The notes under the pieces were generated by a model. That model had not been told where the DNA came from, did no database searches, and was given only the letters and a program-made list of their open reading frames with translations. Shown in pieces: positions 15,296-22,284 of a stretch of DNA of 41,243 bases. Position 1 is the stretch's first letter. Each line of letters starts with the position of its first letter. The stretch comes from JANQHO01 sp965218075 (GTDB lineage: Bacteria > Bacteroidota > Bacteroidia > Flavobacteriales > Schleiferiaceae): the NCBI GenBank assembly GCA_965218075.1, contig CBDCJZ010000001.1:1-41243 (forward strand). The letters are read 5' to 3'. A program made the position numbers and the translations under genes.

Positions 15296-16765
15296 ATGGG
15301 AAAGATTGTAAAGTTGCCAATAAAAAGACGACTGAAAATTAATACAGAAGAGAATTCTGTTATTGCTGGTGATAATTTGGATTGGCTTAAATTTATTCCT
15401 TCAAAATCCATAGATTTATGCTATATTGACCCACCTTTTTTTTCCAATAAAGACCATGAAATTCTTTGGGGCAATGGTTATGAAAGAGACTGCTTTTCTG
15501 ATCGATGGAAGGGAGGTGTAAAGAGTTATGCTGTTTGGATGGAAGAAAGAATAAAAGAAATCTATAGGATTTTAAAAGATTCTGCATTTATTTTTATTCA
15601 TTGTGACTATAGGGCCAACTATAAATTAAGGGAAGTTTTGAATGATGTTTTTCACGATAATTTTGTTAACGAGGTTATAACAAAAAGAAAAACAAAGGGA
15701 ATAAATAATCAATTTGAATCTTTAAAAACATTAAATGTTGCTACTGACAATATCCTCATTTATAGAAAAGACAAGAATAGTAAACTTAATAAAATTAAAG
15801 GAACATTGCATACTAGTGGAAAATGGCAAAACTTTTGGAATAATGCAGACAGGCCAACAATGCGTTATGAAATTTGTGGACTAAAAAGAGATGAAGGACA
15901 GTGGCGTTGGGAGAAAAAGAGAGGGTTAAGGGCCGCTAAAAATTATGAAATATATTTAAAAAAACATTCAAATAAATTACTCGAAGACTATTGGGAAGAA
16001 ACAGGAAAAACTTTAGAATTTGTCAAAAGAGAATCATGTGCCGCCACTTGCTATTATTGGCAACCCCCCAAGATATCATCCATAACAACCACTAATTGGC
16101 TGGATGTTTACGCTTATGATAATTCTCCTAAAAGAACAAATAAAACTCAAAAATCAGAAATACTAATGGAAAGAATAATAAAAATGGGCAGCAACAAAAA
16201 TGATGTATGTCTCGATTGTTTCGGCGGTGGAGGTACAACATCCGCCGTTGCTGCTAAATTAGGCAGAAGATTTATAACTGGAGATGTCTCGCCTGTAGCA
16301 GTAAGGGTTATTTCCAAAAGACTTAACAAATTGACGCCCCCCCCCCATTTCAAGGTTTTAAATGTCCCAAAGACCAAAGAAGAATGGCTTAACATGCAAG
16401 GTATTGAATTTGAAAAAAGAATTTGTGCTTTTATGGGATGGGAATGGTCTGGCAAGGGAGTCAATGACGGCGGTATCGACGGATGGGCAAATAAAAAGAC
16501 CATTCCCATTCAAGTTAAGAATCATCGAAACAAAGTAGGTCGTCCTGATATTCAAAAGTTTGTCGGGGCCTTGGGTAAACACAAAAAAGGTATTTTTGTC
16601 GCATGGGACTTTGCCACCAATGCTTGGGATTATAGGGTTGAGGCAAAAGAAGAATATGGAAAAGAAATTGAGTTTTTAAAAGTAGAAGACATCCTTGGAG
16701 ATATCTTGATAGACTCCGATAAGAAGATGGAGATTGAAACACTCATTAAAGAAACAACTGCTTAA
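15296..16765 (+). CDS. Beta-class DNA adenine methyltransferase fused to Mrr-like nuclease (copy 1)
   Basis: 489 residues. Residues 20-345 are a beta-class methylase: motif IV LCYIDPPF (DPPF 45-48) comes first, then a target-recognition segment (about 150-270), then motif I VCLDCFGGGGTTSAVAAKLG and the GRRFITGDVSP strand. Overall it resembles type III Mod / N6-adenine enzymes. Residues about 360-475 form a PD-(D/E)XK domain of the Mrr type: NDGGIDGW (D391, D395) then IPIQVK (Q406, K408). A C10 run encodes Pro348-350 between the two domains. There is no clear Shine-Dalgarno. It is a paralogue of the next gene. A self-contained restriction-modification enzyme is likely. Confidence 0.82.
   Translation: MGKIVKLPIKRRLKINTEENSVIAGDNLDWLKFIPSKSIDLCYIDPPFFSNKDHEILWGNGYERDCFSDRWKGGVKSYAVWMEERIKEIYRILKDSAFIFIHCDYRANYKLREVLNDVFHDNFVNEVITKRKTKGINNQFESLKTLNVATDNILIYRKDKNSKLNKIKGTLHTSGKWQNFWNNADRPTMRYEICGLKRDEGQWRWEKKRGLRAAKNYEIYLKKHSNKLLEDYWEETGKTLEFVKRESCAATCYYWQPPKISSITTTNWLDVYAYDNSPKRTNKTQKSEILMERIIKMGSNKNDVCLDCFGGGGTTSAVAAKLGRRFITGDVSPVAVRVISKRLNKLTPPPHFKVLNVPKTKEEWLNMQGIEFEKRICAFMGWEWSGKGVNDGGIDGWANKKTIPIQVKNHRNKVGRPDIQKFVGALGKHKKGIFVAWDFATNAWDYRVEAKEEYGKEIEFLKVEDILGDILIDSDKKMEIETLIKETTA
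16337..16346 (+). repeat. C10 homopolymer between methylase and nuclease domains
   Basis: Ten consecutive C, encoding Pro348-350 and the first base of His351. Loss of one C ends the protein after four more codons (354 residues). Gain of one C ends it 15 codons past the run (365 residues). Either way the methylase is kept and the nuclease lost. It is the longest G/C homopolymer I saw in this AT-rich window. Confidence 0.8.
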
Positions 16766-16814
16766 ACTGTCTAAACTTTTGACACTTCTAGCAACAATTA
16801 AGTACACCACCATG
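16766..16814 (+). repeat. 49-base intergenic repeat B
   Basis: Begins immediately after the stop of the first methyltransferase-nuclease gene and runs to the ATG of CACCATG. It matches 18093-18141 with the same length and about six differences. The first part (ACTGTCTAAACTTTTGACAC) is nearly fixed, and the second holds the AGCAACAATTAAG...CACCATG core also present at 14194-14222 (inverted) and 18961-18989. The ATG itself opens only a two-codon frame. Confidence 0.75.
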
Positions 16815-16821
16815 AATTAAA

Positions 16822-18093
16822 TTGGAAAACTGTATTGTCACAGGTGATTGCTTTGATTGGCTGGATATGATTCCAAAAAATTCTATTCAATGTTGTTACA
16901 TTGACCCGCCTTTTTTCAGTGGGAAAAAATATGAGATTATTTGGGGAAATAGCTGGGAAACAAGGTCTTTTGGAGATAGTAGGGCAGGAGGCATCAAATA
17001 TTATTCTGAATGGATGGCCGCAAGAATAAAAAAAATAAAAAGAGTTTTAAGACCTGATGGAACGATCTTCTTACATTGTGACAAACATGCATCTCATTAT
17101 TTGAGATTAAAATTAGATGAAATATTTGGTGAGGAAAATTTTATTAACGAAATTATCTGGCATTACAGAAGATGGACAGGCAAAGCAAAAAAATTCCAAC
17201 AACTACATGATTCCATATTTATTTATTCAAAAAGCAAAGAATATAAATTTAATATCCTTAAAACCCCATATACTGAAGGTTCAAAAAGAAGAAAAATGCA
17301 AGGTGTTTTAAATAGATTTAAAAACGGAGAAGTATATAAAGTTAGTGATAAATCAATAAACAAAGAAGGAGTACCGATGGGAGATGTTTGGATTGATATT
17401 CCTTTTATTCCACCATCTTCTAAAGAACGATGTGGGTACAAAACTCAAAAACCCTTAACACTGATAAAAAGGATAATAGAATGTTCTACAGATAAAGGCG
17501 ATGTAATACTTGACTGTTTTGCAGGGGGGGGGTCTACGGCAATAGCGGCAATGGAATTGGGTAGAAAATTTGTAGTTGGTGATGTTTCCCCAGTGTCGGT
17601 TAAGGTTATGGCCTCAAGACTTAAAGAAAGGAAAGGATTTTCAGACTTTGAAATAAAAAATTATCCAAGAACAAAAGAAGAATGGCTCAATATGGACGGC
17701 CATGAATTTGCTGAAAAAATTTGTCAACTTCATGGATGGGAATGTAATGAAAAAAAATCAAGAGATGGTGGCATTGACGGATGGGCAAACAAGGGAAAAG
17801 TGCCCATCCAAATAAAAAATTGGAGAAATGCAGTTGGAATAAACGAAATAAAAAAACTTGTTGCATCTTTAGGCAATGCAACTGATGGAATTTTTGTTGC
17901 TTGGAAATACTCAACTCAATGTTATGATTATTTGATTGATGCAAAGAATATCTATAAGAAAGATATCCAACTCTTAACCGTTGAAAAGTTACTAGGAGAT
18001 GGTATCATCATTAGCAGTGACGAAATGATGAGGATAGAAGAATATTACCAAAACCGAAAATGTCCGATATCTAAAGATGATACGGCCGCCTGA
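16822..18093 (+). CDS. Beta-class DNA adenine methyltransferase fused to Mrr-like nuclease (copy 2)
   Basis: 423 residues from TTG 16822. An in-frame stop at 16813-16815 leaves no better start, and the next ATG would remove the conserved N-terminal strand. The order matches copy 1: CCYIDPPF (DPPF 28-31), a shorter recognition segment, motif I ILDCFAGGGSTAIAAMELG, then the Mrr-like domain SRDGGIDGW (D315, D319) and VPIQIK (Q330, K332). A G9 run encodes the Gly-Gly-Gly of motif I. Similarity to copy 1 is clear along the whole length except the recognition region, so the two probably read different targets. No Shine-Dalgarno is visible. Confidence 0.8.
   Translation: MENCIVTGDCFDWLDMIPKNSIQCCYIDPPFFSGKKYEIIWGNSWETRSFGDSRAGGIKYYSEWMAARIKKIKRVLRPDGTIFLHCDKHASHYLRLKLDEIFGEENFINEIIWHYRRWTGKAKKFQQLHDSIFIYSKSKEYKFNILKTPYTEGSKRRKMQGVLNRFKNGEVYKVSDKSINKEGVPMGDVWIDIPFIPPSSKERCGYKTQKPLTLIKRIIECSTDKGDVILDCFAGGGSTAIAAMELGRKFVVGDVSPVSVKVMASRLKERKGFSDFEIKNYPRTKEEWLNMDGHEFAEKICQLHGWECNEKKSRDGGIDGWANKGKVPIQIKNWRNAVGINEIKKLVASLGNATDGIFVAWKYSTQCYDYLIDAKNIYKKDIQLLTVEKLLGDGIIISSDEMMRIEEYYQNRKCPISKDDTAA
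17524..17532 (+). repeat. G9 homopolymer in motif I of methyltransferase copy 2
   Basis: Nine G encode Gly235-237 of the S-adenosylmethionine-binding motif (FAGGGSTA). One G fewer brings a stop within about five codons, and one G more within about eleven. Slippage would switch the whole enzyme off, methylase and nuclease alike. Confidence 0.75.
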
Positions 18094-18141
18094 CTGTCTA
18101 AACTTTTGACACTTTTATGCACAATTAAATACCCCACCATG
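18093..18141 (+). repeat. 49-base intergenic repeat C
   Basis: It begins on the last base of the second methyltransferase-nuclease stop codon and ends in CCACCATG, 15 bases before the next gene. It is a near copy of repeat B at the same place behind copy 1. The pairing gene-plus-repeat, twice, suggests duplication of a cassette unit or a shared promoter/operator in front of each methyltransferase gene. Confidence 0.75.
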
Positions 18142-18156
18142 CTTTATTATTGAACG

Positions 18157-18585
18157 ATGGATGAAAAGATAAAGAGACAAGAAGACCTTAAAGATAAATA
18201 TCAAAAAATCATAACAGAGAAAGATCGAAAAGCACAAAAAAGGTTGGGTGCTGTTTTTACACCTACGGAGGTAGTCGATTTCATGCTTGAAAGCGTTAAT
18301 GAAATATTAAAAAAAGAATTTGGAAGAGACCTTTCATGTGAAGATGTTAAGATTATCGACCCGTTCTCAGGAACGGGGGTCTTCACTGCAAGACTTATCG
18401 ATAAAGAAAATCTAATAAGCGATGAGGCCCTTGAATCAAAATATGATAATGATATTGAGGTTAATGAGATTATGGAGTTAACTCATGATGTTGGGGTAGA
18501 GAATATCGAAGAATCTTACTACCAAAGAACAGGAAAACGCAGGAAGTTCAAGGGATCCTCCTGCGTTGATACTTTCACAATATAA
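18157..18585 (+). pseudogene. Truncated gamma-class N6-adenine methyltransferase (type ISP/IIG-like N-terminal piece)
   Basis: 142 residues that match only the start of the methylase core of large type ISP/IIG restriction-modification enzymes: GAVFTPTEVVDFMLESVNEI, DVKIIDPFSGTGVFTARL (motif I), IEVNEIMELTHDVGVENIEE, then DTFTI and stop. The catalytic NPPY, the recognition domain and the nuclease or helicase parts are absent; full enzymes exceed 900 residues. It is probably a remnant left after deletion of the rest. The end lies within a 9-bp-stem hairpin (AACGCAGGA with TCCTGCGTT, 18536-18567). Confidence 0.72.
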
Positions 18586-18591
18586 AAAAGA

Positions 18592-18846
18592 TTATTTTAA
18601 AGAAACAAAATCGCCGTTAATTCTCTCTGCGATATAAACATTGTCGATCTTGTCTTTATTTAAACTTCCCTCGATCCACAATTTTCCATAGATAAGCGTT
18701 TTACTGTAGATGTAGTCAGGATGAATGGCCATTTCTACATCACTACCATCTTTTCTTTTTGCTAGAAAAATCCTATATTCCTGATTATTAATCATGCCCC
18801 AGCATCCCTTTTCATCTATACTAAAGCTCTCTGCAAATGTTTTCAT
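18592..18846 (-). CDS. Small hypothetical protein with its own strong promoter
   Basis: 84 residues (MKTFAESFSIDEKGCWGMIN). A beta-rich pattern is suggested, with no recognised domain. Signals are unusually good: AGGAGG seven bases... ATG, and a consensus-like promoter (18865-18893) whose start would leave a leader of about 12 bases. A palindrome overlaps the -35 box, so it may be repressed. It converges on the truncated methyltransferase. A small regulator or antirestriction/control protein would fit the context, but nothing in the sequence proves this. Confidence 0.65.
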   Translation of the reverse strand: MKTFAESFSIDEKGCWGMINNQEYRIFLAKRKDGSDVEMAIHPDYIYSKTLIYGKLWIEGSLNKDKIDNVYIAERINGDFVSLK

Positions 18847-18861
18847 CTTGCCTCCTATACT

Positions 18862-18989
18862 TATATTATCTCATATCTGACATATATTGTCAAGTAAATA
18901 TGTTTAATTATTGATCGAAATAATCCAGTAAATTCAATGACTTAGAAGATTTTTAAAGAAATTTAGCAACAATTAAGTGGCCCACCATG
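18862..18989. promoter_or_regulatory. Divergent regulatory region, copy D
   Basis: An inverted counterpart of 14194-14324. On the minus side it carries the promoter of the 84-residue gene. On the plus side it has TTCAATGACTTA, a 16-base gap and ATTTAGCAACAATTAAG...CCACCATG (18961-18989), 92 bases before the gene at 19082. The same spacing of about 95 bases separates copy A from its leftward gene. The outer block is therefore probably a promoter or operator rather than a translation signal. Confidence 0.75.
18865..18893 (-). promoter_or_regulatory. Sigma-70-type promoter of the 84-residue gene with palindromic operator
   Basis: On the minus strand TTGACA (18888-18893), 17-base spacer, GATAAT (18865-18870). 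The perfect palindrome TGACA-5-TGTCA (18878-18892) overlaps the -35 element, as expected for a repressor site. The spacing and most bases are the same as in the 14292 promoter. Confidence 0.75.
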
Positions 18990-19081
18990 CCTTTTTTGAT
19001 AAAATAACCGATAAAAAAACTTTACTTTTACCTTAATAAAGGATAGAAAAGGTTTATTATTAACAAGAAAAGGAGACAATT

Positions 19082-19921
19082 ATGAAAAAGTACAAAGTGA
19101 AATTGAAATTTTCCCGTCCAATTTTAGGCGGCAAACCCACTGATCCCTTTGTGTTCCTACAACACAAAGTAGAAGCGGCGAGGAAAGCAATCGCCAAATG
19201 GGCAACGGCAAAAGGAAAAGACGGGGGTAATTCCAAAGACAAAAAAGCACTTCCCTTTTTAAACGCCATGGCCATTGAAGATTCGAATGTCCAACGACAA
19301 TTAGAAGGAATTCGCTCTGCTTGCGAGTTTTTGCTTAGTGGTGAAAAAATCACCGACAACGAATGGGAAGATGCCCTTGCTGGAAACTTGGGAAAAAATA
19401 CCGTCCTGTATGCAAGACTCATACAAACAAGGGGAGTTACCATTTTCGTTAGAGATAAAAAAGGATTTCCATACTGGGACGATTATGTAATGAAGGGATT
19501 TTTTAAAGATTTAGCATCTGTCGCCTGTCAAAGAAATTCCAGCAAAAGAGGGACATTTCTACAAGGCGAAGATTATTCACAAGGATTATTGAATAAGCAT
19601 TTTTTTATCAAAGAATACAAAACATTTTTTTATGATGACAGAAAATGTACGAAAAAAAGAAATACTGTCATGAATGACGATAATACCTCTTATAAATTTC
19701 AAAGAACATTAAGAGCAAAAACAGCACAAGGGGATCGTATAGCACTCGCTTCATCTGAAATGGTTAATGAAAATTGCTATATACAATTTACTATTATTGT
19801 CATGCATGAAAAAATTACCAAAGCAAAAATCAAAGAAGTACTTGAAGTTGGCGAATTGTATGGGGCATCCCAATGGCGAAATGCCGGTTACGGGAGATTC
19901 GATATCGTTGAGTTAAAATAG
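19082..19921 (+). CDS. Conserved phage protein of unknown function with RAMP-like C-terminus
   Basis: 279 residues, start ATG behind AAGGAG. The opening (KKYKVKLKFSRPILGGKPTD), the middle FPYWDDYVMKGFFKDLA, then RTLRAKTAQGDRIALASSE and a Gly/aromatic end (YGASQWRNAGYGRFDIVEL) recall a protein family I have seen in many phages. The last motif resembles the glycine-rich loop of RAMP/ferredoxin-like RNA-binding proteins, but that link is weak. It stands alone between regulatory region D and the satellite, and its transcript should read through the repeat to the terminator at 20833. Confidence 0.6.
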   Translation: MKKYKVKLKFSRPILGGKPTDPFVFLQHKVEAARKAIAKWATAKGKDGGNSKDKKALPFLNAMAIEDSNVQRQLEGIRSACEFLLSGEKITDNEWEDALAGNLGKNTVLYARLIQTRGVTIFVRDKKGFPYWDDYVMKGFFKDLASVACQRNSSKRGTFLQGEDYSQGLLNKHFFIKEYKTFFYDDRKCTKKRNTVMNDDNTSYKFQRTLRAKTAQGDRIALASSEMVNENCYIQFTIIVMHEKITKAKIKEVLEVGELYGASQWRNAGYGRFDIVELK

Positions 19922-19939
19922 GCCCCAAGTGGACAGTAA

Positions 19940-20830
19940 ACCGAAATGAAAGAGAAGAGATCGGAACAGAGGGGAATCGAAAAGAACTGGAGAGGAGAGG
20001 AATGGAAACGATTCGGAACAGAATGGAGATGATTGGAACTGAAATAGAAAGGAAAGGAAGAGAACTGGAATAGAAGTGAAACGAGATGGAAATGAACAGA
20101 ATGGAGACGAAATGGAGATGAATTGAGCTGAAAAGAAAAGGAATAGAAATCGAATGGAAGTGAATTGAGAAGAAATGGAGAGGATTTGAGATGAAAAGAG
20201 ATGAATTGGAATGGAAGAGAAACGAAATGATTAGGCAATGAATGGAAATGAAAGGGAATGGAATTGAATCGAAAAGAACTGGAGATGAAAAGAAATGAAA
20301 TGGAAAAGAGATGAAAAGAAATGAATTGGAAGTGAATTGAAAAGAAATGAAATGGAAAAGAATTGAAAAGAAATGAAATGGAGGTGAAAAGAAAAGACTT
20401 GGAAGTGAATTGAAAAGAAATGAAATGAATTGGAAATGAATTGAAAAGAGATGAAATGGAAAAGAATTGAAAAGAAATGAAATGGAGGTGAAAAGAAAAG
20501 ACTTGGAAGTGAATTGAAAAGAAATGAAATGAATTGGAAATGAATTGAAAAGAGATGAAATGGAAAAGAATTGAAAAGAAATGAAATGGAGGTGAAAAGA
20601 AAAGACTTGGAAGTGAAAAGAAATGAAATGAATTGGAAATGAATTGAAAAGAGATGAAATGGAAAAGAATTGAAAAGAAAGGAATTGGAAATGAATTGAA
20701 AAGAAATGAAATGGAAAAGAATTGAAAAGAAAGGAAAAGGAAGTGAATTGAAAAGAACTGGAAAGGATTGGAATAGAGTCGAAATGGAAAAGACAAGAGA
20801 TGAAAGGAAAAGAGTTGGAAATGAAAAGGA
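19940..20830 (+). repeat. Five-base-period, C-poor satellite with 104-bp higher-order repeats
   Basis: About 890 bases made almost wholly of NNGAA pentamers (aTGAAaTGGAaTTGAaAAGAa type), with an occasional sixth base. The plus strand is nearly free of C. Inside it a 104-bp unit is repeated three times: GAGGTG occurs at 20381, 20485 and 20589, with the same surroundings and a short deletion in the third. The pattern resembles eukaryotic GGAAT satellites in form. The long minus-strand frame it contains (Ser/Phe/His only) looks like a by-product of the repeat. No function is known to me. Confidence 0.88.
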
Positions 20831-20832
20831 TC

Positions 20833-20903
20833 AGACGGGCATGATTTTTTTATGGCAATATTGCCTTCTTTTAAAAATTAAAAATCATGCCCGTCTTTTT
20901 TTA
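20833..20903 (+). terminator. Strong rho-independent terminator
   Basis: AGACGGGCATGATTTTT pairs perfectly with AAAAATCATGCCCGTCT (17 bp), then a run of T. A small inner hairpin, GGCAAT-ATTGCC, lies in the loop. It closes the transcript of the 19082 gene and satellite, and the symmetrical A/T flanks might also let it work leftward. Confidence 0.88.
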
Positions 20904-20915
20904 AGGAAATAAAAA

Positions 20916-21452
20916 ATGGAAGACAAAGAATTAACTTTTACTGAATGGATTAAATCCGATATCAAATTAACTAAATGGTGGGAAAAGGTTCAAAATAAGA
21001 ACCATCCCGGTTGGAAAAACCTGCGTAAAAGTTGGAGACCCACCAAAAAAAAACCCTTTCCCAATGTAAATGATTTTTATATCAATATCGAAGTCGCCAA
21101 TCAAATTATCGATAATCACCGTAAACATCCCAATGGTTATACATCCATAAAAGAATTTGAAAAAACATTATTCCCCATGGTCTGGAATGTTGCCGATCTT
21201 ATCTTTAGAGAATTTGCCTTTAAAAAAGCAACAGAAAATCGATGGACGGGTTCTTATAAACAAGATGGCCAAATAATCCCCGTCAATTATTGGAAAGATC
21301 ATCCCCGACAATTAGATGTACAAAAAAATGGTGAGTGGCAAAAAATTCTCGTCGTTCAACATATCTACGATCATCCCGACTATAACGATGAAGATTCTAA
21401 AAAACCCCATAAGTTTTTAGCATCCAGGATCAACATAACATTCCCTTTTTAA
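20916..21452 (+). CDS. Hypothetical protein
   Basis: 178 residues, rich in Trp and Lys (WIKSDIKLTKWWEKVQNKNH), starting at ATG with AAGGA ten bases upstream. No membrane segment, signal peptide or known motif. It lies just behind the terminator and before the long non-coding region, so it needs a promoter within or right after the terminator region; none is obvious. Codon use looks like the rest of the genome. Confidence 0.65.
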   Translation: MEDKELTFTEWIKSDIKLTKWWEKVQNKNHPGWKNLRKSWRPTKKKPFPNVNDFYINIEVANQIIDNHRKHPNGYTSIKEFEKTLFPMVWNVADLIFREFAFKKATENRWTGSYKQDGQIIPVNYWKDHPRQLDVQKNGEWQKILVVQHIYDHPDYNDEDSKKPHKFLASRINITFPF

Positions 21453-21471
21453 TAAACAAACAGACCCCTAA

Positions 21472-22260
21472 ATGGATGACTTAAGGCCACCACGAAGGTG
21501 GCCGCATCTTCCGGCATGGATGCCGGCAATCAAACGAAGGCAAAAGGCCGCTGGCCATCGGCCGCTGCTGAAAGCAAGCGGCCAAATCAGATGGCCAAGT
21601 AAAGCGGCCGTTTTGTCAAATAAAGCAAAATCACTACTCACAAGCAACCATTTAGATTTGTGCAACTGGCCTTATCGTTTAAAGGCGGAGTCCACCCCTT
21701 GTCCGGGATAATGTAGACATGCCCTGAATCCTTTTTCGTAGTATTTGCCCCATGGGAAATTTATGTGTTATGAGACTCTTTCTCATGTTCGTTTTATTTC
21801 AAAGGCCACTAAACTTTGGTTTTTTGATTAGTCGGCCTGCTTGTTTGGCCGCTTGACTTCGTCAGCGGCCGCAGGCCCTTGTATCGTAAATAAGATATAT
21901 TTACTTTTAAAAGATGGAAAAACCCTAAAAAGGCCTCCAATATAATAGATGCGAACTATTGGAAGATTTGCACTCAATCCAGTGGAAGCTGTAATTCCCG
22001 CCTTTGAAAGGAATTTCTTAGAGTGGTTAACAGCAGTAATAGGCTATTTGCCATCTGCCTGAGTTATCCACCCATGATCCCTCTTAGATCGTCAGGATGG
22101 TGAAGGTATAACTCTCATACCAAGGCCCTCAAACAGATCATCATACTTAGTTTGAAGAAACCCTCCAGGATTTTGCCCCCCGCCCGTTTATCGAACGGTG
22201 TCTGCTCCCGGAACAAACCCAACCATATTAAATGGTTGAAATAACCTTATACCTTTAAAA
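21472..22260 (+). ncRNA. Candidate large structured RNA in a gene-free region
   Basis: No convincing gene lies between 21453 and 22544. The first 430 bases are locally GC-rich in an AT-rich genome and crowded with GGCC. Clear hairpins are GGCCACC/GGTGGCC, CCGGCAT/ATGCCGG, and a nested GGCCTGC..GGCCGC..TGAC/GTCA..GCGGCC..GCAGGCC around 21830-21885. Further stems follow: CCAATA/TATTGG, GGTAT/ATACC, CCGTT/AACGG, CAACCAT/ATGGTTG. Size and phage setting suit the GOLLD/ROOL type of ornate RNA, but I cannot show homology. The strand is a guess. Confidence 0.4.
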
Positions 22261-22284
22261 AGGAAAAGTAAAATGTTTTTTATA

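Noticed and set aside
14101..15300. Classical insertion-sequence ends around the transposase-like gene
   Set aside because: No matching short terminal inverted repeats or target duplications could be found by eye.
18536..18567. 9-bp-stem hairpin as terminator between the convergent genes
   Set aside because: No T-run follows on either strand; it is inside the truncated methylase frame and may mark the deletion junction.
19888..20796. Long open frame on the minus strand (302 codons) of Ser, Phe, His, Leu and Asn
   Set aside because: It follows from a C-poor pentamer repeat that happens to lack stops on that strand; composition is unlike any protein here, and it overlaps the 3' end of the 19082 gene.
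21468..21711. Overlapping open frames on both strands in the GGCC-rich region
   Set aside because: Composition is driven by the local GC content and palindromes, with no ribosome site; the hairpins suggest RNA or DNA structure rather than protein.
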